Shown here: positions 54,908 through 62,098 of the stretch, piece after piece
Position numbering within the stretch: position 1 is the stretch's first letter
Layout: each line of letters starts with the position of its first letter
NCBI RefSeq assembly: GCF_000422725.1
Contig: NZ_AUGP01000017.1
Coordinates: 620,001 to 684,000, forward strand
From: Flavobacterium subsaxonicum WB 4.1-42 = DSM 21790
GTDB taxonomy: Bacteria; Bacteroidota; Bacteroidia; Flavobacteriales; Flavobacteriaceae
Direction of reading: 5' to 3'
Length of the DNA: 64,000 bases
Program-made: the position numbers and the translations under genes
Notes under the pieces: generated by a model
What the model saw: the letters and a program-made list of their open reading frames with translations, nothing else
What the model was told of the DNA's origin: nothing
The model's database searches: none

Positions 54908-56888
54908 GATCAATCAAAATTATAGCGAACAGCAAGAGTTGCTTTTGCAATTTTTTGACCTGTTAGGAGAACAGGGTTTTGTCCCTTGTACTTCAGGTAA
55001 AAACAATTACGATGAGCAAAGCTTACAGGGTTTCAAGTCGAATTTGCTACAACAAAAGTTTATTGTCAACGTCTGTGGTCAGATCAAAGCTGGTAAAAGC
55101 AGCTTTTTGAATTACCTGCTATTTGAGGGCCGCCCGGTGCTCCCGGCTGCACCGACACCCTGGACGGCCAAACTCACACAGATTACATACCGCGATCAAC
55201 CCGGGGCAGTCATTCATTATTTTTCCAAATCGGAATGGGAGGCGCTCAAAGAAATGGCTGTAACCGACGAAGCGGGCAAAAAGATGAATTATTATGATAC
55301 CTATCTCGGGCCGCAACTAGAAAAGTCGGCCTTAAAAGGCGTTCATGCACGCGAATATATCACAGAAAAGGGACGAACTGACACTACCGATAAATTGGAT
55401 TCACTGGATAGCTATGTATCAGGTGAAGGCGTCTTCACCCCTTTCGTTAGTAGTATCGAACTGTTTACGAACAATGCGGCCTTAAGAAATGTCGTGATCG
55501 TTGATACACCCGGTATCAATGATAATAACCAACTCCGCTCGCGGGTCGCGACTGACTTTATCAATCAATCTTCTGCCGTACTTTATCTTTTCCACTCCAC
55601 TTCGCCCATGCACCGGACGGACTACGACTTTATCGACAAGTACTTATCTGATATACCCGCCACACGGCTGGTTTTTTCGGCGTCCAAGTGTGATTTGGTC
55701 AAAGATCCAAAAGACATTGCAGCGCATATCGAACTGAATATGAAAAATGACCCCGAATTTCAGGAACGTCATTTATTGGACGGGCAAAAGGTCCATCCAT
55801 TTTCGGCGCTGGCCGCATTGATTAAAGACAAAACCGATAACGGTATGGAGCTCACTGAGGATGAGCGATTCTTCAAAAAGAAAATACAACCTGAACTAAT
55901 TGCAGCCAGGGGCTATATCGATGAATTCATTACTGCGATCGGCACAAACATCATGAACGAAAAAGGCAGTGCCGTGTTGGGTGACGCAGCCGCTAAAATT
56001 CTGGCCATCGGTAACGCAAAACTGGAAGGCGAGCGGATCCTGATCACCCAAAAAGAAGCGCAGATTAATGATGCTGAATTAGGTATAGACGGCTTGAACG
56101 CCCGTATTAAGCGGATCGAAGCGGTGAAAACAAATGTTGACGAACTTTTAGCAGGATTCGAAAAACAGAAGGAAAAGTTATTTGAAGATATCGACGCTGA
56201 ACTCATGGCTCTGCATGAAGATGTTGTCCGGGATGCGGCCGCCGAATATGCGATCTGGGTAACCGAGGTCGGCGTAAATAAGGCGATTAAACTCAGCGCG
56301 CACGAATTTAAACATATTTTGTATGTGCGATTGCGGAATGCCGTTCGCGAGGCCGAGGTCATGAAATCATTCAAGAAGCTGGAAGAGGAACAGAAAAAAA
56401 TCAAGGAGGAATTGGTTTTGGAGACCAAAGAAGTATTCCGGCGTAAGCAAGACTATTTGGTGACACCTGTTTTACCGATTACCAAAATGCTCCAGGGCGC
56501 ATTGACGACCTTTACCGATATCAAAAAACAATTGGAAGCCGCCAGAGTGCGTGCTTACTGGTTTTTTATCAATCGCGAAGAAACCCGGAATAATCTATTG
56601 GAATTGGCGACAGATCTTTTTGAACAGGTTTCAAAAGAATTTTCAAGCACCCTACGGGAAAAAGTGCACGAAAAGGTTGATGATTTTTCCAGCCAGCTCG
56701 AAGGAGAGATCACGGCTTATTTCGAATCTTTTAGTGCAGGTCTGGCAGAGTTACAAACCAATTTTTCCTCCAAAAGTGAATTGGCGAAAACCTATGCAAC
56801 CGAATTGGACGAGTTTAAAAAGAACCTGTCCCGGTTGGAAAAAATCTTCGAAAATATCAAAAAACAGATTGCCGATAAAATTGAGTAA
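54900..56888 (+). CDS. Dynamin-like GTPase 3 of the five-gene operon
   Basis: A 662-residue protein with G1 GQIKAGKSS (60-68), an unusual G2 region APTPWTAKLTQI (84-95), G3 IVDTPGIND (200-208) and G4 SASKCD (260-265). Residues about 365-660 are almost entirely coiled-coil helix (long runs of Lys/Glu/Leu), with a short hydrophobic patch near 510 (TPVLPITKMLQGAL). The G2/G1 pattern is unlike the first two, so it is not a simple duplicate. It starts inside the previous stop and is followed after 8 bases by the fourth gene. Confidence 0.83.
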   Translation: MNKINQNYSEQQELLLQFFDLLGEQGFVPCTSGKNNYDEQSLQGFKSNLLQQKFIVNVCGQIKAGKSSFLNYLLFEGRPVLPAAPTPWTAKLTQITYRDQPGAVIHYFSKSEWEALKEMAVTDEAGKKMNYYDTYLGPQLEKSALKGVHAREYITEKGRTDTTDKLDSLDSYVSGEGVFTPFVSSIELFTNNAALRNVVIVDTPGINDNNQLRSRVATDFINQSSAVLYLFHSTSPMHRTDYDFIDKYLSDIPATRLVFSASKCDLVKDPKDIAAHIELNMKNDPEFQERHLLDGQKVHPFSALAALIKDKTDNGMELTEDERFFKKKIQPELIAARGYIDEFITAIGTNIMNEKGSAVLGDAAAKILAIGNAKLEGERILITQKEAQINDAELGIDGLNARIKRIEAVKTNVDELLAGFEKQKEKLFEDIDAELMALHEDVVRDAAAEYAIWVTEVGVNKAIKLSAHEFKHILYVRLRNAVREAEVMKSFKKLEEEQKKIKEELVLETKEVFRRKQDYLVTPVLPITKMLQGALTTFTDIKKQLEAARVRAYWFFINREETRNNLLELATDLFEQVSKEFSSTLREKVHEKVDDFSSQLEGEITAYFESFSAGLAELQTNFSSKSELAKTYATELDEFKKNLSRLEKIFENIKKQIADKIE

Positions 56889-56896
56889 CTCTAGTG

Positions 56897-57622
56897 ATGG
56901 CCATGAATAATCTTATTTACCTCAGGTGCAATACGGAAACGGTTATTTTCAATAACGTCAGGTATGGCACTGGGCAAGTTTCCGAATTCTTAAAGTTTTT
57001 TCCCGGTGAATTATGGTATGACGACCAGGGTTTGGTCCGTCAGTTCTCCCTCAAATTTGATAATGGTGATGTGGGCAATTTCTTTTTGATGCCTCTTACG
57101 CCGGATCGTGACAAATACGTCCGGGCCATCGTTTCAGACCTAACGGAGTTCGGGCTCAAAATGACCGCCAATGCGATTTTCAGTGGCGGTGCAGTGATTG
57201 TAAACCTCGCCAAATTCTTGTTCGAAAAATATGGGAAAGTGGTTTTAGCGGATGTGATCAACCGTCAAGCAACCCAACCAATGGGTTATGTAGCGATCGA
57301 TAACCAGGAAGTCGTCTTTCAAGATCCCAAATATGTACAGTCAGCTGCCATTTTGCGCGAATTGCTTTTCTATGTAAAAAATGATTATGCATTCGATGTA
57401 GTTTACCAGGTTAGCCGGGATATGGCGAATTGGATACCTGGCATTATTCGCGCAAGAAAGTCGGTCGAGGTGTTTTTTACCAATCGCCAGGTGACGGGAT
57501 ATTTACGGGTCATGACCGGTCAGCGACCGGGGCGTGCTTACCGGGTGGATGCTAAAAAATCATACGCTGTTTTCTGGCAGGAAAACGGTCAATACTGGGA
57601 TTTACTCGAAATTAAAAGTTAA
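56897..57622 (+). CDS. Unrecognised 242-residue protein of the dynamin operon
   Basis: I do not recognise a family. About 241 residues from ATG at 56897 (GTG at 56894 and ATG at 56903 are alternatives). The first 75 residues look like a small beta domain (YLRCNTETVIFNNVRYGTG), then a hydrophobic helix at about 80-105 (MTANAIFSGGAVIVNLAKFLFE) and a C-terminal alpha/beta part with several aromatic positions. No catalytic triad or nucleotide motif. Its fixed position between dynamin 3 and the AIG1-type GTPase, within one transcript, suggests an adaptor or effector. Look-alikes should be sought by structure. Confidence 0.7.
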   Translation: MAMNNLIYLRCNTETVIFNNVRYGTGQVSEFLKFFPGELWYDDQGLVRQFSLKFDNGDVGNFFLMPLTPDRDKYVRAIVSDLTEFGLKMTANAIFSGGAVIVNLAKFLFEKYGKVVLADVINRQATQPMGYVAIDNQEVVFQDPKYVQSAAILRELLFYVKNDYAFDVVYQVSRDMANWIPGIIRARKSVEVFFTNRQVTGYLRVMTGQRPGRAYRVDAKKSYAVFWQENGQYWDLLEIKS

Positions 57623-57633
57623 CACTCAATACC

Positions 57634-58398
57634 ATGGAAAACCAAGCATTCGAAAATCACGACAAATCCGGTCAGCGAAAAAAGATGGCGGATGAAACCC
57701 TGGCGGATCTGAACAAAAAGGGCAATAATAAATTTACCCTTTTATTAGTCGGGCGCACAGGCGTGGGCAAGTCCAGCAGCATCGATACCTTGTTAGGTAA
57801 AGAAGTCGCCAAGGTCAATGATTCAAAGCCGGAAACGATGAAGGTGACCAAATATCCGGGGCAAACCAATGATATTAAATACGACATCATTGATACGCCG
57901 GGGCTTTGCGATGATTTTGCCGTTGCTGGTCATGACGAAGCTTATCTGAATCAGATCATCGAAAATGTGAAGTCTTTTGACTTGATGTGGTTTGTGGCTT
58001 TTTTTGCAGACACGCGCGTTTCGGCGGACGAGATGAGGGCCATCAAAATGCTGCACAAAGCTTTTGGCAAAGCTGCCTGGGACAAAACAGTGCTCGTGCT
58101 GACCTTTTCGAATTCCTTTTTTCCACCTGCAGACTTTGCCAAGAAATTAGAAAGCAGAACAGAAGCTATACAAAACGAAATTGGTAAGCATTGTAGCATA
58201 ACCCTTGCCCCGGCCATTCCTTCCGTGGCGATCGATAATGCCATCATTACCAATCCTGACGGTCAAGAATGGCTGGGTGAGTTATATACAACGATCATTG
58301 AACGGATTTCGGCCAATGCAGCTTTACCGTTTATCATGGCTACCGCTTCCCGTCTAAAGGTAGAAAAGCCAGATAAATTCGTACTGAAAACCGCCTAA
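57634..58398 (+). CDS. AIG1/GIMAP-like small GTPase of the dynamin operon
   Basis: A 254-residue GTPase. G1 is GRTGVGKSS (40-48), G3 DTPG (87-90) with the AIG1-type hydrophobic helix that follows (LMWFVAFFADTRVS), and LVLTFSN in place of a classical NKxD G4. Order and size match the AIG1/Toc34/septin-like group that includes plant AIG1 and vertebrate GIMAP immune GTPases. No transmembrane tail, so it likely works on or with the dynamins. It is the last gene of the operon, 11 bases after the 242-residue protein. Confidence 0.82.
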   Translation: MENQAFENHDKSGQRKKMADETLADLNKKGNNKFTLLLVGRTGVGKSSSIDTLLGKEVAKVNDSKPETMKVTKYPGQTNDIKYDIIDTPGLCDDFAVAGHDEAYLNQIIENVKSFDLMWFVAFFADTRVSADEMRAIKMLHKAFGKAAWDKTVLVLTFSNSFFPPADFAKKLESRTEAIQNEIGKHCSITLAPAIPSVAIDNAIITNPDGQEWLGELYTTIIERISANAALPFIMATASRLKVEKPDKFVLKTA

Positions 58399-58824
58399 AT
58401 TGCCAACAACAGGGAGTCTGCATCTTGAAATCTTTGTGTAGATTTTTTGCTTGAAGTTTGAAATAGTCAATAGTGTTTATAATATAATCCATTATTTCAA
58501 AGATTATTATCCAGAGATTTTCCGTTCGTATACTTTGGTTTGATAATAAGCTCTGAAGGTTATATAATATATTTATTGGTTGATGAAATCTTTGCACGAA
58601 CGAGCAGTCATACCGAAAGACCTGTCGCAATAAAAAAAATTTCATTCAGACTATTATCATAATAGTAAAAAAACTGATTTGTTACAGATGTTGAGGTTTT
58701 AACCCTAGGCTTTGTGATAATTCCAATGGGATTCGACCCGTTAATTGCTAATTTTCAGAAACTTAGTTAATAAATTATTTTGTTGTTAACATTTTTTTAA
58801 TAATTTTATATTCACAAAAACCCC
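58399..58824. other. AT-rich gap after the dynamin operon
   Basis: No gene, no clear hairpin terminator for the operon, and a weak TTG...TATATTCA pattern (58782-58815) that may drive the next gene. The minus-strand frame in this gap overlaps the GTPase 3' end and has no supporting features. Confidence 0.4.
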
Positions 58825-58830
58825 ATGCTT

Positions 58831-60111
58831 ATGAAACTAAAAATCATATTTATCACAGCGACATGTCTCATGTCATTAGTGGCTATGAGCCAAAATCATC
58901 TATTGGTGTATCATGGATCAGGAGGTACAACCCAGGTTTTTGATGCGCAAAACCATAGTGTCGTTAATCCATCCGTCAGGCTGGAAGAAGGACAGACTTT
59001 TACAATTACTGTACTCAACCCCAATCCGGCTTTGTACAGTTACAAATTAAAAACAGCTGATATTGAAGTTAAAGCAGAAGAAAAAGAAATTACAGATTTA
59101 TTGTCTACCTTCAGTACAATTTTAGGTAGCCGTGTTGGGAATAGTGCTGTTGCCGCATTCCTAGCACTGACACCGCTTCAAAAATACCACGTTATAATTA
59201 AAGAATTATCAGACGCAGTAGATCTGGCGAAAAAACACATAAAAGACTCGGATGTTGCCGAGTCTATAATTCAAGCGCAAGCTTATGATAGTAATGTGGG
59301 TTTTCGAAAAGCCGTAAGAGACATCGGTACAATGCCTAACGGACAATATAAATTTAACAATCCTAATCTCCTGAACGATCTCAATGCTTTAAGCGATTTA
59401 TCGGGAGTAGGAACTCTGGAGAAAGAAGCATTCAGGCTTTTGAATAACAGCCTTGTCGAGAAAATAAACGAAATTAAAAAACAAGCCAATCCTGCTACTA
59501 CGCTAACAGTATGGACAGAAACTTTTAAAGTAACTGAAAAGACTACTCAAATTTCAATTGAAATTGAAAAGATTGACAAAAATAATACGTCACTTGTACG
59601 TGACGGAAACGGTGCTGCACCCTATATACTTAATGTTGCTCTCATTGAACCTTATTTTAAAAGGGCGACCCTTGAGTTGGTGCCGGTTGCAAGCATAACA
59701 CATTCTAATTATTATAATGAGTTTTATCTTGAAAACAATGTTGTAAGATCACGCGAGCGAAGCAAAACAATGTTTAACACAGGAATTATACTTAACGTGA
59801 ATATTGCGAGGTTCGGCGTTGCAAAAGAGATGGCTGTAGGCATCGGGCCAGGATACAAGTTTAGTGCTGAAGAAAATGATTTTGAAAATTTATACCTGTC
59901 TGCACTTTTCAGCTATAAAAATTTTCTGCGTGTAGGCGTTGGGTTTGGATTTTCAAAGGTTCCACGTGATGACCTTAAAGGCGGTGTTAAGACAGGTGAC
60001 CTGCTACCGGCTAATATATCAAACCTTGATGACCTTATTCAGTATGAAGAAAAACCGGGCTTCTTCTTTACCATTTCGTTTGCCGGCTTAAACCTTACCA
60101 AGAAAAAATAA
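58831..60111 (+). CDS. Exported protein of unknown function with beta-rich C-terminus
   Basis: About 426 residues. ATG 58831 (MKLKIIFITATCLMS) is preferred to 58825. It has a signal peptide ending near SQ (residue 21), a beta-rich N-terminal domain (HGSGGTTQVFDAQNHSV ... FTITVLNPNP), a long helical middle (about 100-230) and a C-terminal part (about 300-426) of alternating hydrophobic strands (MAVGIGPGYKF, LYLSALFSYKNFL, FFFTISFAGL) that could be outer-membrane beta strands. It precedes the metzincin lipoprotein by 19 bases and is probably co-transcribed. The family is not recognised. Confidence 0.7.
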   Translation: MKLKIIFITATCLMSLVAMSQNHLLVYHGSGGTTQVFDAQNHSVVNPSVRLEEGQTFTITVLNPNPALYSYKLKTADIEVKAEEKEITDLLSTFSTILGSRVGNSAVAAFLALTPLQKYHVIIKELSDAVDLAKKHIKDSDVAESIIQAQAYDSNVGFRKAVRDIGTMPNGQYKFNNPNLLNDLNALSDLSGVGTLEKEAFRLLNNSLVEKINEIKKQANPATTLTVWTETFKVTEKTTQISIEIEKIDKNNTSLVRDGNGAAPYILNVALIEPYFKRATLELVPVASITHSNYYNEFYLENNVVRSRERSKTMFNTGIILNVNIARFGVAKEMAVGIGPGYKFSAEENDFENLYLSALFSYKNFLRVGVGFGFSKVPRDDLKGGVKTGDLLPANISNLDDLIQYEEKPGFFFTISFAGLNLTKKK

Positions 60112-60130
60112 TAATAAACAATAGTACATT

Positions 60131-61180
60131 ATGAATTCACTAATAAAAATTTTCAGCATCACCTTATTGGGATGTATGCTTACAGCATGTAATGACCGCA
60201 AGATTGGTGCTGACGATGAAGCAATTGTCATTGATTCAGCCAGCAACATAGAAGTTGTGGCTCCTGATAGTGTGGGCCAGGCCATGGTTGAGTCAGCCAT
60301 GAAAAATTATATAGAGACAAATACAGATTATAAGCTTGACACCATTTCTTATGCAAATCTAAACAGCCAAAGAAATTATAAGGCGCGCCAACTGCAAAGA
60401 GAACTTATGAGAATACTGCCAAAAATAGATTTAAAGACTGGGAAAGGCGAAGATGAAGTGACCCGCACCTATTATATTATTGAAGGTGATATTAGAGTAG
60501 ATGATTATGAATTGCTTTTATATTGTTATAAAAGATTAAGTTCAAAACAAGAACAATTGCAGGAACGTAATAAAAGCGATAAATTAACTGTGGCCACGAC
60601 AATTACCGGGCAAGCTGCCATCTGGCAACCTGGAACTGTTTTGAAATATTTTGTAAGCCGCAGCTCATTCAGTACCAAAGCTAAATATGATGAAGCTGTG
60701 CGTTCTATGCAAATTGCAACCAAAGAATGGGCTAAGGTCTGTAATATAAAATTCCAATACCTGCCTCAGTTAGATAACCGATATGTTGATTTGGAAGCAT
60801 ATCCCGAAAATGCACTATTTATGGTACGCGAGGTAAATTCTCAAGGAGAATTTTTGGCGCAGGCATTTTTCCCGCATTATCCGAAATATAACCGAATGCT
60901 TTTGCTGGATTCAGGTTTTTTCACAACTACCATAAGCAGGGTCGGCATTCTAAGGCATGAAATCGGACATGTCTTAGGGTTCAGGCATGAACATATCTGG
61001 CTGCAAGATGGCTCTTGCCCCGGAGAACAAATAATTGAAGATGCATTGGGAGCCGAAGCTAAAACATTATATGATCCCTACTCGGTAATGCACTATCCTT
61101 GTGGGTTGAATGTAAACAATACACAATTGCTTTTAACAGACTTTGACAAAAAGGGCGCTTTACTCGTATATCCCTTTTAA
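60131..61180 (+). CDS. Metzincin-type metalloprotease lipoprotein
   Basis: A 349-residue lipoprotein (lipobox LTAC, Cys20). The zinc site HEIGHVLGFRHEH (H276, E277, H280, H286) and the Met-turn YSVMHYP (about 325-331) are the astacin/M57-like signature of metzincins, so it is a folded extracytoplasmic protease. There is no propeptide cysteine switch I can see, and about 170 helical residues precede the domain. Its operon partner is an exported protein of unknown function. Within the accessory island it may process surface or secreted proteins. Confidence 0.85.
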   Translation: MNSLIKIFSITLLGCMLTACNDRKIGADDEAIVIDSASNIEVVAPDSVGQAMVESAMKNYIETNTDYKLDTISYANLNSQRNYKARQLQRELMRILPKIDLKTGKGEDEVTRTYYIIEGDIRVDDYELLLYCYKRLSSKQEQLQERNKSDKLTVATTITGQAAIWQPGTVLKYFVSRSSFSTKAKYDEAVRSMQIATKEWAKVCNIKFQYLPQLDNRYVDLEAYPENALFMVREVNSQGEFLAQAFFPHYPKYNRMLLLDSGFFTTTISRVGILRHEIGHVLGFRHEHIWLQDGSCPGEQIIEDALGAEAKTLYDPYSVMHYPCGLNVNNTQLLLTDFDKKGALLVYPF

Positions 61181-61202
61181 ATTATCAACTAAATAAACGT
61201 AA

Positions 61203-61236
61203 AAAAGGCAAAGCAGATTCTTCTGCTTTGCCTTTT
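61203..61236 (+). terminator. Terminator of the metzincin unit
   Basis: A 15-bp perfect stem (AAAAGGCAAAGCAGA with TCTGCTTTGCCTTTT), 4-base loop, about 22 bases after the stop codon. Confidence 0.92.
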
Positions 61237-61240
61237 ACTT

Positions 61241-61261
61241 GTGGAGAAGAAGGGATTCGAA
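61241..61261 (-). other. Possible 3' remnant of a tRNA gene (attachment-site-like)
   Basis: The minus strand reads TTCGAATCCCTTCTTCTCCAC: a T-loop (TTCGAAT), a T-stem half (CCCTT) and a 7-base acceptor half (CTTCTCC). The 5' side of the T-stem is gone. tRNA 3' ends cut inside the T-arm are the usual footprint of integrases. Nothing else of the tRNA remains. Confidence 0.4.
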
Positions 61262-61767
61262 AGTGCCGACCTAAACAATTTTATTATTTATTTCTGTAGA
61301 CTTTATAAATGCAGTAAATAATAAAGTCTTGGAGTCCTTGATGCCGAAAAAACTATGAATTATTATTTGGTTCACTTTCGATAAATAGTAAACGTAATTC
61401 TATAACTACCGCATTGTTAGGTAACAATCAGATTAATTTACACAGCATTGCAATTAGAATAATCACAGTCAATTAATAAACTATATTTTAATTTCATTAA
61501 AAGAGTTAAACTAGGCACAAGAATCTTAGAAATTAAAAGAAATTCAATTGTTTAGCGTACATAAACCGAACACAATTGACTCCTTTTCCGATTAAAACTG
61601 ACCACTGTTTATATTGACCTATAATTAAATATCATCTTAATGAATTTGGAGGAGAGGGGGTCAACATAATTAAGTAGTCCACCCTCACCAATACCAATTT
61701 TAGATTAATAAAGAGATTTACTAATAATAGAATATATAATCCGTAGAAGAGTATTGATTTAAAATAG
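61262..61767. other. Gene-free AT-rich stretch
   Basis: About 500 bases with no credible frame, promoter or hairpin that I can support. Confidence 0.4.
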
Positions 61768-61805
61768 AGTGACGCCATTAGGCAGCTAATGGCGTCACTT
61801 GTCTT
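61768..61805. terminator. Strong hairpin before the right direct repeat
   Basis: A 14-bp perfect stem (AGTGACGCCATTAG with CTAATGGCGTCACT), 4-base loop GCAG, then TTGTCTTT. No gene lies directly upstream on the plus strand, so it may end a small RNA or be part of the flanking element; the left repeat also follows a hairpin. Confidence 0.7.
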
Positions 61806-61809
61806 TATT

Positions 61810-61885
61810 GTGCACCCTATAGTACAAAACTCGAACCATTTGCTGGAAGATTTGAAACTGTTATGTGATATTTTAGCAGATTAAA
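61810..61885. repeat. Right copy of the 76-bp direct repeat
   Basis: It matches 41787-41862 at about 80% in the same orientation, 20.0 kb away. A 31-codon frame from ATG 61789 (MASLVFIVHPIVQNSNHLL) runs through it to the TAA at 61882-61884; the left copy shares the frame but lacks the ATG. Either a duplicated gene end or an attachment sequence. Confidence 0.75.
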
Positions 61886-62098
61886 CCTATAAAAACCAGT
61901 GAGACGATTATAAGGCAAAATTGACTAAAAAAAAACTCTATAGAGGGGTTAAAACCTTCTTGAAAAACGTGACTTTAAAGCTATTTTCAGGCTTTAAAAA
62001 GTAATGTCATGATTATGCCATAGGTGAAGTCAGGGGCAATATATAATATGTGTTTCAGCGAAACTGGTCGCTCGTTTCGCAAATAGTGCGTGTTATCT
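61886..62098. other. Gene-free stretch between right repeat and DUF3883 gene
   Basis: It contains a CTTTAAAGC/GCTTTAAAAAG hairpin (61973-62001) that could terminate the minus-strand DUF3883 transcript. No coding frame. Confidence 0.45.
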
